A stretch of DNA of 64,000 nucleotides from Nocardia sp. NBC_00416 (GTDB lineage Bacteria > Actinomycetota > Actinomycetes > Mycobacteriales > Mycobacteriaceae). Where the stretch lies: NCBI RefSeq assembly GCF_036032445.1, contig NZ_CP107932.1:5086501-5150500 (forward strand). The letters run 5' to 3'. A program made the translations under genes and the position numbers. A model generated the notes under the pieces. The model did no database searches. It saw nothing but the letters and a program-made list of their open reading frames with translations, and was not told where the DNA came from. Shown in pieces: positions 1 to 7,385 of the stretch. Numbering within the stretch: position 1 is the stretch's first letter; every line of letters begins with the position of its first letter.

Positions 1-109
1 CGACTTCGCCCCGTCTCCGGCCGCCTCCCAGCCATACGGGGCTCGCCGGACATAGCCTGCCGTCCCGGCCGTCGCGAGTCCGGTATGCGACGTCACCGCC
101 CGGCGTCGC

Positions 110-263
110 GTTCAGCGAGACACCACAAAGGGTTGAGGCCCGTCCCGACGTTCAGCCCTCGAAGCGCATGCGCCGCAGGCGCGAGTCTCGAGGGCTGAAC
201 GTCGGGACCAAGGGGGCCTCAACCCCCGCGCCGCCGCAGGCGGCGCCAATAAACAGAGCACTG
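110..263 (+). repeat. Structured palindromic repeat, copy A
   Basis: Seen directly: a long stem-loop. Positions 130-140 pair with 215-225 (11 bp) and 142-162 pair perfectly with 188-208 (21 bp). An apical loop at 163-187 contains a small GCGCC/GGCGC hairpin. A second hairpin follows (228-235 with 239-246, loop GCA). A related copy lies at 27249-27397; the two share the flanks TTCAGCGAG and ATAAACA and an identical 23-nt apical segment (165-187). Differences inside the stems are mostly compensatory, so the structure appears to be under selection. The element ends about 14 nt before the next start codon. It could be a REP/MITE-type element, a terminator for transcription entering from the left, or a structured RNA leader. 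Confidence 0.85.
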
Positions 264-276
264 ATACTCTCACCTG

Positions 277-702
277 GTGTTCTTTGTCGCGATTCTGCTT
301 TTCGTCCTGGCTGTGGTGGCCCTGACGACGGGTGTGCTCGGGCTCATCGGCCGCCTCCCCGGAAACCGCTACCTCGGCGTCCACACCGAGGCCGCGCTCC
401 GCGACGAAGCCGCTTTCCGCGCCGCCAACCGGGTCGCGGCCCCCGCCTTGATCGCCGGCGCCGCGCTGTTGAGCGCCGGCGGGCTGGTCGTGCTGGCCGC
501 GGGCGGTTTCACCGGCGGGCTGGTGGCCGTCGGTGTACTGGTCATCGCACTGTTCACCATCGGTTCGGGCGCCACCGCGGGGGCCCGTGCCGCTGAAGCC
601 GTCGCACCGCCCGAGCCCGCGACCGGCGGGTGCGGTGGGTCCTGCGGCGGATGTTCGCTGAAGGACATCTGCGAACCGGCCGCCGGAGCCCGGACGGTCT
701 GA
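277..702 (+). CDS. SdpI/YhfL-family membrane protein with Cys-rich tail
   Basis: A 141-residue membrane protein with three or four hydrophobic segments (about 1-25, 54-75, 78-97). The central block RYLGVHTEAALRDEAAF is the signature region of actinobacterial SdpI-like (YhfL) proteins. B. subtilis SdpI is an immunity/signalling membrane protein, but most actinobacterial members have no tested role. Unusual here is a C-terminal tail with four cysteines (C119, C123, C126, C132) in a Gly-rich stretch, which could bind metal or form disulfides; that is inference. The start is GTG with no obvious ribosome-binding site, immediately after repeat copy A, so leaderless or repeat-coupled expression is possible. 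Confidence 0.75.
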   Translation: MFFVAILLFVLAVVALTTGVLGLIGRLPGNRYLGVHTEAALRDEAAFRAANRVAAPALIAGAALLSAGGLVVLAAGGFTGGLVAVGVLVIALFTIGSGATAGARAAEAVAPPEPATGGCGGSCGGCSLKDICEPAAGARTV

Positions 703-727
703 GATTCCGAGCCGGTCTTCGGGCCGC

Positions 728-2065
728 TCAACCCAGCCAGTCCAGTACCGAGGCCGCCGTCCACGACTGCTGCATACTGCCCAGGGGCGCCCCGGTGAAC
801 GGCTCGTAGTACTCGGCGAAACTTCCGTCGCTGGCCTGCCGCAGGGCTTCGGCGCGCAACATGTAGGAACGTTCGGCCCAGCCGCGATGGGCGAACACCC
901 AGGAGAACAGCCAGCTCATCACCGGCCATACCGGGCCCCGCCAGTATTCGCGAGGCCGGAAATCCTTCGAGACCGGCGAGGTGGAGGGCGGCAGCGCGTA
1001 GCGCAGGTCCGGGTGGCCGCAGAACCGCGGGCCCTCGAACAGGCGCAGCAGATTGCTTTCGGTGGCTCGGGGCAGGCCGCCGCTGATGAGAGGTGCGAAC
1101 ATGGCCAGCGTCTCGGTGGTGATCCAGCGCTGCGCCCGGGTGTCGTAGTCGCGGGCGGCCCCGGTGCGGGCATCGGTCGTGGCGACGACTCCGGCGCGGA
1201 ACCGTTCGGCCCAGGCGAAGAGATCGCGGGTATCGGATCTGGCCTGGTGGTAGTCCTCGCCGATCTGTCCCAGCACCTCGCAGGCCAGCGCGAATATCGC
1301 GGTGACGAACACGTCCTCGACCGCGAACCCCATCACCGAGCTCAGCATGTCGTCGTCGTAGCGGGCGCGGCGCATCTGCTCCACCAGCCACAGGTACCGG
1401 TCGTATTCGCGGTCGGTGGGCCGCTGGGTGGGGTCGGCGACGATCAGTACGTCCTCGCGCCGGTAGGGCGGCAGGTCACCGGGCACGACGTTCTCGTAGG
1501 CCCGGTCCCAGCGCGGGGAGTTGTCCATCCCGGATTCCCAGCCGTGGTAGAGCGTGATCCGGCCACTGCCGAACGGGTCACGGGCATGGGCCAGCCAGCG
1601 ATGCCAACGCACCAGATCCGCCCAGCGGCGGTTGAGGAACTCCTCGGCCACCGCCCGGGTGCTGCGGCCGTGCCGACGGGAATGGTCCAGAATCCGCTGC
1701 ACCGCGATGGCGTGCACGGGCGGCTGGGTGATCCCGGAGGTATCCGGTCCGTCCGGCGCGTTGGCGGCCAGCAGCCGGCATTCCCAGCGGGCGGGCCCCG
1801 GGAAGTAGCCGTCTACTCCGTTGGCGAAGACGATGTGCGGGATCATCCCGTTCTTCCACTGCGCGGACAGCAGGGTGTCGAGTTCGATCACCGCGCGTTC
1901 CACGCTCAGCGGCGCCAGTCCCACCGCGACGAAAGCCGCGTCCCAGCTCCACATGTGCGGGTACAGGCGGGGTGCGGCGCTGGTCATGGTTCCCAAATCG
2001 TTGCCGCGCAGCAGATAGGCCGCGCGGGCGGCGAGCTGCGTGGGAGTGAAACCTGGGTGTGCCAT
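728..2065 (-). CDS. ggh: Glucosylglycerate hydrolase (GH63)
   Basis: 445 residues, nearly the length of the characterised Mycolicibacterium hassiacum enzyme (446), which hydrolyses glucosylglycerate to glucose and glycerate when nitrogen becomes available. The N-terminus (FTPTQLAARAAYLLRGNDLG), LYHGWESGMDNSPRWD around 172-187, SPVSKDFRPREYWRGPVWP and SMQQSWTAA near the C-terminus are all family hallmarks. By alignment from memory, D181 is the general acid and E418 (FAEYYEP) the base. The reading frame stays open upstream to 2407, but the ATG at 2065 gives the family N-terminus; the upstream extension is compositionally odd and rejected. No glucosylglycerate synthase or phosphatase gene is in the window. 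It is transcribed divergently from the SDR gene at 2325. Confidence 0.9.
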   Translation of the reverse strand: MAHPGFTPTQLAARAAYLLRGNDLGTMTSAAPRLYPHMWSWDAAFVAVGLAPLSVERAVIELDTLLSAQWKNGMIPHIVFANGVDGYFPGPARWECRLLAANAPDGPDTSGITQPPVHAIAVQRILDHSRRHGRSTRAVAEEFLNRRWADLVRWHRWLAHARDPFGSGRITLYHGWESGMDNSPRWDRAYENVVPGDLPPYRREDVLIVADPTQRPTDREYDRYLWLVEQMRRARYDDDMLSSVMGFAVEDVFVTAIFALACEVLGQIGEDYHQARSDTRDLFAWAERFRAGVVATTDARTGAARDYDTRAQRWITTETLAMFAPLISGGLPRATESNLLRLFEGPRFCGHPDLRYALPPSTSPVSKDFRPREYWRGPVWPVMSWLFSWVFAHRGWAERSYMLRAEALRQASDGSFAEYYEPFTGAPLGSMQQSWTAASVLDWLG

Positions 2066-2173
2066 CTCTATATCTTGCTGCCTCGGGTCGGCGAGCGCTC
2101 GATCGGTGAGCGTGATCGCAATATCTACCGAGTCACGGTTTCGCTCCAGTGTGCGCCATATTTCGGGCGCGCT

Positions 2174-2198
2174 ACGCGAGGGCGCCGAACCCTCGCGT
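2174..2198. promoter_or_regulatory. Inverted repeat in ggh/SDR divergent region
   Basis: A perfect 9-bp inverted repeat (ACGCGAGGG at 2174-2182, CCCTCGCGT at 2190-2198, 7-nt spacer) lies in the 259-bp gap between ggh and the divergent SDR gene. It may be an operator or a cis hairpin; no regulator gene is adjacent. The rest of the gap shows nothing else I can support. Confidence 0.35.
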
Positions 2199-2324
2199 CG
2201 CGGACCCGGCCGCGGTGCGGTGTGGTACGCACTATCCGGCGAGCTGTTCGCGGACCGCTCGGCGACGGAAGGGTCCGAGCGAGTACGGGCGGGTCCCGGC
2301 GACGTAGAGCGAGGAGTGGGCGAT

Positions 2325-3026
2325 ATGCGGCAGGAATCCGACGGTGAGCGGTGGGAACGGCCGGTAGCGCTGGTCACCGGCGGCGGTCGCGGGCTCGGCG
2401 CGGCCATCGCGCGCGAACTGGCGCCTGATCACCGGCTGCTGCTCGGAGCGCGCACAGCAGCCGGGCTGGAACCGATTCTGTCCGAACTCCCCGATGCCAC
2501 CGGATGGCCCGTGGAGCTCACCGATTACGCCGCGGTGGCGGTGGCGGTGCGGCCGATCGAGCGGCTGGATGTCCTGGTGCACAACGCCGGTATCGCGGAC
2601 CTGAGCACGATCGCCGAGTCCTCGGTACAGCAGTGGCGCGATACCCTCGAGGCCAATCTGGTCGCCGTCGTGGAGCTCACCCGGCTGCTGCTGCCGGCCC
2701 TGCGCGCCGCGAACGGCCATGTGGTGCTGGTCAATTCGGGAGCGGGGCTGCGCGCGAACGCCGGCTGGGCCTCGTATGCCGCGAGCAAGTTCGGTCTGCG
2801 GGCGTTCGGCGACGCACTGCGCCTCGAAGAGCCTTCGATCCGAGTGACCTCGATCCATCCGGGACGAATCGATACCGATATGCAGCGCGCGATCGTGGCC
2901 GATGAGCGGCGGTCCTACGATCCGGACCAGTTCCTGCGGCCGCAGACCGTCGCCCGGGCGATCCGGTCGGCGATCGATACACCCCGTGACGCCCATCCGA
3001 CCGAAATCGTGCTCCGGCCCTGGTGA
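2325..3026 (+). CDS. Short-chain dehydrogenase/reductase
   Basis: A 233-residue classical SDR with a Rossmann fold. The cofactor-binding motif TGGGRGLG is near the N-terminus, followed by HNAG (variant of NNAG), a catalytic Ser in LVNSGAG, and the YxxxK pair in YAASK. The residue after beta-2 (GARTAAG) suggests NADP(H), but the substrate is unknown. The frame is open from 2040, but the ATG at 2325 has a GAGGAG ribosome-binding site 8 nt upstream and gives a normal SDR N-terminus. The stop overlaps the next gene by 4 nt, so the two are translationally coupled. Confidence 0.85.
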   Translation: MRQESDGERWERPVALVTGGGRGLGAAIARELAPDHRLLLGARTAAGLEPILSELPDATGWPVELTDYAAVAVAVRPIERLDVLVHNAGIADLSTIAESSVQQWRDTLEANLVAVVELTRLLLPALRAANGHVVLVNSGAGLRANAGWASYAASKFGLRAFGDALRLEEPSIRVTSIHPGRIDTDMQRAIVADERRSYDPDQFLRPQTVARAIRSAIDTPRDAHPTEIVLRPW

Positions 3027-3514
3027 GCACCGGATGGCCCGAACGCCTGGTCGTACGCCCGTGGGCGCCCGGCGACGCTGATCGTGTCGCGGCCTGGCGC
3101 TACGACGGACCGTGGGGCGTCTACGATATCGGCGCCGCGGACGAACTCCCCCGCGCGGCAGGCGAATACCTGGCGCTGGTCGGTGCCGACGATGATCGGA
3201 TGGTCGGGTTCTACTGCACCGGCGCGGAAGCGAGGGTCCCGGGACTGCGCGCCGAGTTCGGGGTGATCGACCTCGGTGTGGGTATGGATCCCCGCTGGGT
3301 CGGCCGGGGCCACGGCCGCAGCTTCGGCAGCACGGTGATCGCCGATATCCGCCGCGCACATCCGGTTTCGGCGCTGCGCGCGGTCGTCCAGTCGTGGAAC
3401 GCCCGCAGCCGGCGCCTGCTCGGGAACCTCGGATTCGTGGAATCCGGCAGCCATACCTGCGTGCAGAACCAGCGATCGATCGACTATGTCGTGGTGTTGC
3501 AGCCGCCACCCTGA
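3023..3514 (+). CDS. GNAT-family N-acetyltransferase
   Basis: 163 residues with a GNAT (Gcn5-related) layout: N-terminal RLVVRPWAPGD, the acetyl-CoA loop region DPRWVGRGHGRSFG (about 92-105), and a C-terminal segment SWNARSRRLLGNLGFVESG, the usual motif B end. It should transfer an acyl group from acyl-CoA to an amine; the acceptor is unknown. The start is GTG overlapping the SDR stop (GTGA), so the two probably work together or are at least co-translated. Confidence 0.85.
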   Translation: MSTGWPERLVVRPWAPGDADRVAAWRYDGPWGVYDIGAADELPRAAGEYLALVGADDDRMVGFYCTGAEARVPGLRAEFGVIDLGVGMDPRWVGRGHGRSFGSTVIADIRRAHPVSALRAVVQSWNARSRRLLGNLGFVESGSHTCVQNQRSIDYVVVLQPPP

Positions 3515-3835
3515 CGGACCGGTCGCTCGGCAGATCCGGCGGAACCATGCTGGCCATGAGACATACGGGAGACCCGACAGTCCCGCTCGCGCAGGCACGG
3601 CATCCCAACGGGGTGTTCTCGCCACCGATACCGAGAATCGGCGCGGCACTGATGCTGTGTGACCCGCGGCGCCGGCCGCGTATTCGACTTCAGGTGGCGA
3701 TGGACGGTACGCCGTCGATCGCGATCCTCGATGAAGAGGGCGCCGTCGTCAGGCAGCTCCGGTACCGGACGGCGCCGCCGCGAAGCCGCGGCGGCGCCGG
3801 GTCGGCACGAGACCGGCGGTCTCGTCCCGCGGAGG
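3515..3835. other. Intergenic region with possible gene remnant
   Basis: This 321-bp gap lies between the GNAT gene and the convergent His-rich gene. About 3547-3755 reads on the plus strand as a plausible short protein (ATG at 3547, or 3556) with protein-like stretches such as RIRLQVAMDGTPSIAILDEE, but the frame then runs on without a stop through terminator hairpins and antisense to the next gene. I read it as a possible decayed small gene or chance, not a confident CDS. The right part holds the tandem hairpins listed separately. Confidence 0.3.
3771..3825 (-). terminator. Tandem hairpin terminator after His-rich gene
   Basis: Two perfect hairpins lie just beyond the stop of the minus-strand gene: ACGAGACC/GGTCTCGT (3807-3814 with 3818-3825, loop GGC) and a 12-bp GC-only stem (3771-3782 with 3787-3798, tetraloop AAGC). 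There is no U-tract, as is common for high-GC actinobacterial terminators. They could also stop plus-strand transcription from the SDR-GNAT operon. Confidence 0.65.
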
Positions 3836-4132
3836 TCAGTGCTCGTCGTAGTGGCCGTTGTGGGCGGCGTGCCGGTGGCCTTCGTGGATGTAGTCGACGT
3901 GGTCGCCGTGCGGGACCGCGACATGACCGCAACCTTCACCGTGCACGTGCTCATGGGAGGTGTGTTCGGCATGACCCTGGGTTTGACATTCGTCGTAGTG
4001 CCCGTCGTGTTCGCGGTGCAGATGGCCGTCGTGGACGTAATCCACGTGATCGCCGTGCGGAACCGCGACATGACCGCAATCCGGACCGTGCACATGCGTA
4101 TGGTCGGTGTGCTGATCGTGTGCCGTCGTCAT
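3836..4132 (-). CDS. Histidine-rich duplicated metal-binding protein
   Basis: 98 residues, 27 of them histidine. Two tandem copies of a ~35-residue unit (about 14-48 and 63-97) share CGHVAVPHGDHVDY followed by H-(D/E)-GH-x-H and HxGHYDE. Cys19 and Cys68 occupy equivalent places. There is no signal peptide or membrane segment. The composition argues for binding of Zn, Ni or Co, as a buffer, chaperone or sensor; that function is inferred. Start: ATG at 4132 with AGAGGGA upstream. It is monocistronic and followed by tandem hairpins. Similar proteins occur in other actinobacteria, but I know of no experimental role. Confidence 0.8.
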   Translation of the reverse strand: MTTAHDQHTDHTHVHGPDCGHVAVPHGDHVDYVHDGHLHREHDGHYDECQTQGHAEHTSHEHVHGEGCGHVAVPHGDHVDYIHEGHRHAAHNGHYDEH

Positions 4133-4625
4133 CGGTGTTCCCTCTTTCCTCGAAGCGGTTGTTTTCCTCGAAGCGTTCAGCTGGGACTACACCCCTCCAT
4201 TACATCACCAAGTGCGCATAATTGCAGTTAGCCGATGGTTCACCCCGGATAACGAAGATGCGGCCGTCACCGGTTGTGTCAGACCCCGGAGTCACACTGG
4301 AACGGCCGCACTCGCGACCACTGCTATCGCGGGGGAACCCGGCGCAGCCGAGCGGGGATGAGACACCTCGGCGCGGCGGCCAACGAACGCACCGCCCGAT
4401 CGGTACAGACCGCAACCCAACAGTGTTACCGAATCATCCGACCTTTAAACCTCATTCGGAATATTTTTCGCAAATTCAGTGTCGTTCATTGTTCCGGCCA
4501 CGTAACGTCGGTGTAGTTCGAAGCCGCCGCGGCAGCCCCCCTTCGGCCCCGGCGAGTCAGATAGCTGCGCTTGCCTGGCCGGAATCCATCCGGCAACACG
4601 TGACGAAGATCGGACACAGGAACTC
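4133..4625. other. 493-bp intergenic region
   Basis: It holds no convincing gene. It contains the divergent promoters of the His-rich gene (minus) and the secreted protein at 4626 (plus). Features seen: a perfect 9-bp inverted repeat TGCGGCCGT/ACGGCCGCA (4259-4267 and 4302-4310, 34-nt loop), and a locally AT-richer stretch around 4440-4510 that probably carries the plus-strand promoter. Small ORFs crossing it have arbitrary composition and were rejected. Confidence 0.4.
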
Positions 4626-5276
4626 ATGATTATCCGCAAGATCGCTACCGTTGTGGTGCCCGTACTGGCCACCGCCGCCGTAGGCGCGGGAGTCGTACGC
4701 GCAGAACCCGTCGCCCCCGATATCGAATACCGCGCCGAACTCATCGGCAACACGGTCGTCACCACCCTCACCAACGGCACCTTCGATATCAACGGTGAGG
4801 CGGTGGAGATCAAGGACAAAGCCGGAGCGACCGTGGTGTCCCTGCCACTGGCCGTGGTCGAGGGCGAGACCGAATACCCACTGCCGCACGCGATCCGGGA
4901 TGACGGGCGTGTGCTGGAACTGACCGCGATCAAGGACGCCGCGGCGGCGCGTCCTGCGGTGAAGCCGGTGGCTTCACCGCAGGAGAACTACGCCGCCCAG
5001 TCGAACTTCGCCTCCCAGTTCGGTATCGCGACCGCCATCGGCGGGTTCATCGGCACGGCACTCGGGGCGGCCGTCGGACTCATCACATTCCTCGGCGGGC
5101 CGGGTACCGGAATCCCCGGCATCATCACCGCAGCCACGGTCGGCGGGATCATCGGCACCATCGTGGTGGGCGGACCGGCGCTGGTGATCGCCGGTGTCGA
5201 CCTGTTCAACACGCTGGCCGCCGCGCCCGGCACCTCCAAATGGGCTCCGCGGCAACAGGTGTCGTCGACGAACTGA
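4626..5276 (+). CDS. Secreted hypothetical protein with Gly-rich hydrophobic C-terminus
   Basis: 216 residues. The first ~26 form a Sec signal peptide (basic MIIRK, hydrophobic core, VRA-EP cleavage site). Residues 30-100 form a small beta-rich domain (VVTTLTNGTFDINGEAVEI...VVSLPLAVV), a type I associate with secreted Nocardia proteins. Residues ~130-205 are a Gly/Ala/Ile-rich hydrophobic stretch with glycine-zipper spacing (GGFIGTALGAAVG, GGIIGTIVVGG), able to make one or two membrane helices. Function unknown; a cell-envelope location is inferred. Start: ATG with AGGA upstream. A strong bidirectional hairpin follows. Confidence 0.75.
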   Translation: MIIRKIATVVVPVLATAAVGAGVVRAEPVAPDIEYRAELIGNTVVTTLTNGTFDINGEAVEIKDKAGATVVSLPLAVVEGETEYPLPHAIRDDGRVLELTAIKDAAAARPAVKPVASPQENYAAQSNFASQFGIATAIGGFIGTALGAAVGLITFLGGPGTGIPGIITAATVGGIIGTIVVGGPALVIAGVDLFNTLAAAPGTSKWAPRQQVSSTN

Positions 5277-5326
5277 CCCGCCGAACGAGAGCCGGTGACA
5301 CTCCGGCCCGGAGAGATCCCCGAACA

Positions 5327-5364
5327 CGTGTGGCCCCTGGTGCCGGGACAGCAGGGGCCACACG
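5327..5364. terminator. Bidirectional hairpin terminator
   Basis: A perfect 13-bp stem (CGTGTGGCCCCTG at 5327-5339 with CAGGGGCCACACG at 5352-5364, 12-nt loop) sits between the convergent genes ending at 5276 (+) and 5376 (-). Confidence 0.8.
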
Positions 5365-5375
5365 TACGGAGCGGG

Positions 5376-6170
5376 TCAGGCGATACCGCTGACCGGCTCC
5401 GGATTGGTCTGATCTCGCCAGGCGAGCGCCTCGTTCACCTGGGTCAGGTCGTAGTCCGGCCCGGTGATCCCCACCGTGAACAGGGTCGCGCCCGCGTCGA
5501 GATACTTGGGGGCGGCCTCCGCACCGGGCCAGGCGACCGAGCGCTCGATCTTGCCCGATTCGGTGCCCACCCGGGAGCAGTGCTCTTCGAGAACCTGACT
5601 CTTGTGGGTGAAAACATCCAGCTCGCCGAAGCTGTGCCAGATATCGGCGTATTCGGCCACCAGTCGTAGCGTCTTCTTCTCCCCGCCGCCACCGATCAGG
5701 ATCGGGATCTCCCGGACCGGCTGCGGGTTCAGTTTGGCCAGCCGGGCGGTGATCCGGGGCAGGTATTCCTTCAACAGGTTCAGGCGACCACCGGCGGTGC
5801 CGAACTCGTAGCCGTACTCGTCGTAGTCGCGTTCGAACCAGCCCGAGCCGATGCCCAGGATGAGCCGGCCGCCACTGATCTGATCCACGGTGCGGGCCAT
5901 ATCCGCGAGCAGGTCCGGGTTGCGGTAGCCGCCGCCGGTCACCAGCGCCCCGATCTCGACCCGTTCGGTCTGCTCGGCGAACGCCCCGAGCATGGTCCAG
6001 CATTCGTAATGCGCGCCATCGGGGTCTCCGTACAGCGGATAGAAGTGATCCCAGTTGAACACGATGTCCACCCCGGCGTCCTCGGCCCGCAACACCGCGT
6101 CGCGGATGAGTCCGTAGTCGGGGGCGTGCTGGGGCTGGAGTTGGACTCCGATCCGAACCGGTCGGCTCAT
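5376..6170 (-). CDS. LLM-class F420-dependent oxidoreductase
   Basis: 264 residues of the luciferase-like monooxygenase fold. Motifs include RIGVQLQPQ at the N-terminus, FNWDHFYPLYG, GALVTGGGYRNPDLLADMARTVD, then ISGGRLILGIGSGW and FERDYDEYGYEFG, and ILIGGGGEKKTL; these are typical of mycobacterial/nocardial members that use coenzyme F420. The substrate is unknown. The frame is open to 6404, but the ATG at 6170 has GAGGAG about 9 nt upstream and gives the family N-terminus. It is monocistronic and ends at the bidirectional hairpin. Confidence 0.85.
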   Translation of the reverse strand: MSRPVRIGVQLQPQHAPDYGLIRDAVLRAEDAGVDIVFNWDHFYPLYGDPDGAHYECWTMLGAFAEQTERVEIGALVTGGGYRNPDLLADMARTVDQISGGRLILGIGSGWFERDYDEYGYEFGTAGGRLNLLKEYLPRITARLAKLNPQPVREIPILIGGGGEKKTLRLVAEYADIWHSFGELDVFTHKSQVLEEHCSRVGTESGKIERSVAWPGAEAAPKYLDAGATLFTVGITGPDYDLTQVNEALAWRDQTNPEPVSGIA

Positions 6171-6425
6171 CTGCTTGACTCCTCGTCGTCGGTGGGTCTC
6201 CCGGACCGAGGCTACCGGGGCGGACGCGACCCGGCCCGGCGGCAATCGGCCGTGACGACACGGCGGCACCGGAGGAAGAATTCCGCGTGAATTCCGGTCG
6301 GGCATGGATTCCGTAACAGATGAATACACCCCTTTCCTGGGAGTCTTCCGTCGGTAGCATTTCGACCGCGTCTCGTTGTCACGGCCCGAGCAGGTCGGCG
6401 TCACGCACAGAAGGAGGACTTACTC

Positions 6426-7253
6426 ATGCCTGTGTGCACGACTCGCGACAATGTGAACATCTATTACAAGGATTGGGGCAACGGTCGCCCGGTCGTGTTC
6501 ATCCACGGCTGGCCGCTGAACGCCGACGCCTGGGAAGACCAGATGAAGTGCGTGGCCGATAACGGCTACCGGGGGATCGCCCACGACCGGCGCGGCCACG
6601 GACGCTCGGACCAGCCGTGGCAGGGATACGACTTCGACACCTTCGCCGACGACCTCAACGATCTCCTGAACAGCCTCGATATCCGTGACGCGACGCTGGT
6701 GGCGCACAGCATGGGCGGCGGTGAGCTCGCCCGCTACATCGGCCGGCACGGCACCGAACGGGTGCACTCGGCGGTGCTGCTGTCGGCGATACCGCCCCTG
6801 ATGATCAAGAACGACAGCAATCCGGAAGGTGTGCCGGAAAAGGTCTTCGACGAGATCAAGACCGGGATCCTCACCGAGCGTTCGCAATTCTGGAAGGACA
6901 CCTCGGAAGGATTCTTCGGCGCGAACCGCCCGGGCAACAAGGTGACCCAGGGCAACCGCGACGAATTCTGGTTCATGGCCATGCACGAGAGCATCCAGGC
7001 CGGCGTGAAATGCGTCGACGCATTCGCTTATACGGATTTCACGGCGGATCTGCAGAAATTCGACGTGCCCACGCTGATCGTGCACGGCGACGACGACCAG
7101 GTGGTTCCGATCGACGCCACCGGCCGCAAATCCGCTGAGATCATCAAGGATTCGACGTTGAAGGTGTACGAGGGCGGATCGCACGGTATCGCCTTGGTCC
7201 CCGGGGACAAGGAGCGGTTCAACGCCGACCTGCTGGAGTTCCTCGACAGCTGA
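6426..7253 (+). CDS. Alpha/beta hydrolase, cofactor-free haloperoxidase type
   Basis: 275 residues, the usual length for non-heme bromo/chloroperoxidases and related esterases. The catalytic triad is visible: S95 in AHSMGG, D224 in HGDDDQVVP and H253 in GGSHGIA. HGWPL at 27-31 supplies the oxyanion side. These enzymes are perhydrolases/esterases in vitro; the physiological substrate is usually unknown. A strong ribosome-binding site (AAGGAGG) lies 8 nt before ATG 6426. It is a single-gene unit followed by a perfect 16-bp hairpin. Confidence 0.88.
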   Translation: MPVCTTRDNVNIYYKDWGNGRPVVFIHGWPLNADAWEDQMKCVADNGYRGIAHDRRGHGRSDQPWQGYDFDTFADDLNDLLNSLDIRDATLVAHSMGGGELARYIGRHGTERVHSAVLLSAIPPLMIKNDSNPEGVPEKVFDEIKTGILTERSQFWKDTSEGFFGANRPGNKVTQGNRDEFWFMAMHESIQAGVKCVDAFAYTDFTADLQKFDVPTLIVHGDDDQVVPIDATGRKSAEIIKDSTLKVYEGGSHGIALVPGDKERFNADLLEFLDS

Positions 7254-7303
7254 CCGCGGGTCCCGGACCGAACGTGGTCGGTGGTGTATCGGTCACGACG
7301 ATG

Positions 7304-7345
7304 AGCGGGCCCCGCGCAGCGGTTCACCACTGCGCGGGGCCCGCT
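7304..7345. terminator. Bidirectional hairpin terminator
   Basis: A perfect 16-bp stem (7304-7319 with 7330-7345, beginning AGCGGGCCCC and ending GGGGCCCGCT, 10-nt loop) separates the convergent hydrolase and PrpD genes. Confidence 0.85.
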
Positions 7346-7385
7346 GTCCCTGTTCTCCGGCCCGCCCCTGCCCTCGGTTCGGGTC

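Noticed and set aside
112..384. Minus-strand ORF over repeat copy A, with a similar peptide (ETRACGAC) over copy B at 27261-28193
   Set aside because: The peptide similarity is simply the shared repeat DNA read in one frame; the frames continue into unrelated sequence, and stem changes follow base pairing rather than codons.
2066..2407. Upstream extension of glucosylglycerate hydrolase
   Set aside because: Pro/Ser/Arg-rich sequence not present in the family; ATG 2065 gives the correct N-terminus.
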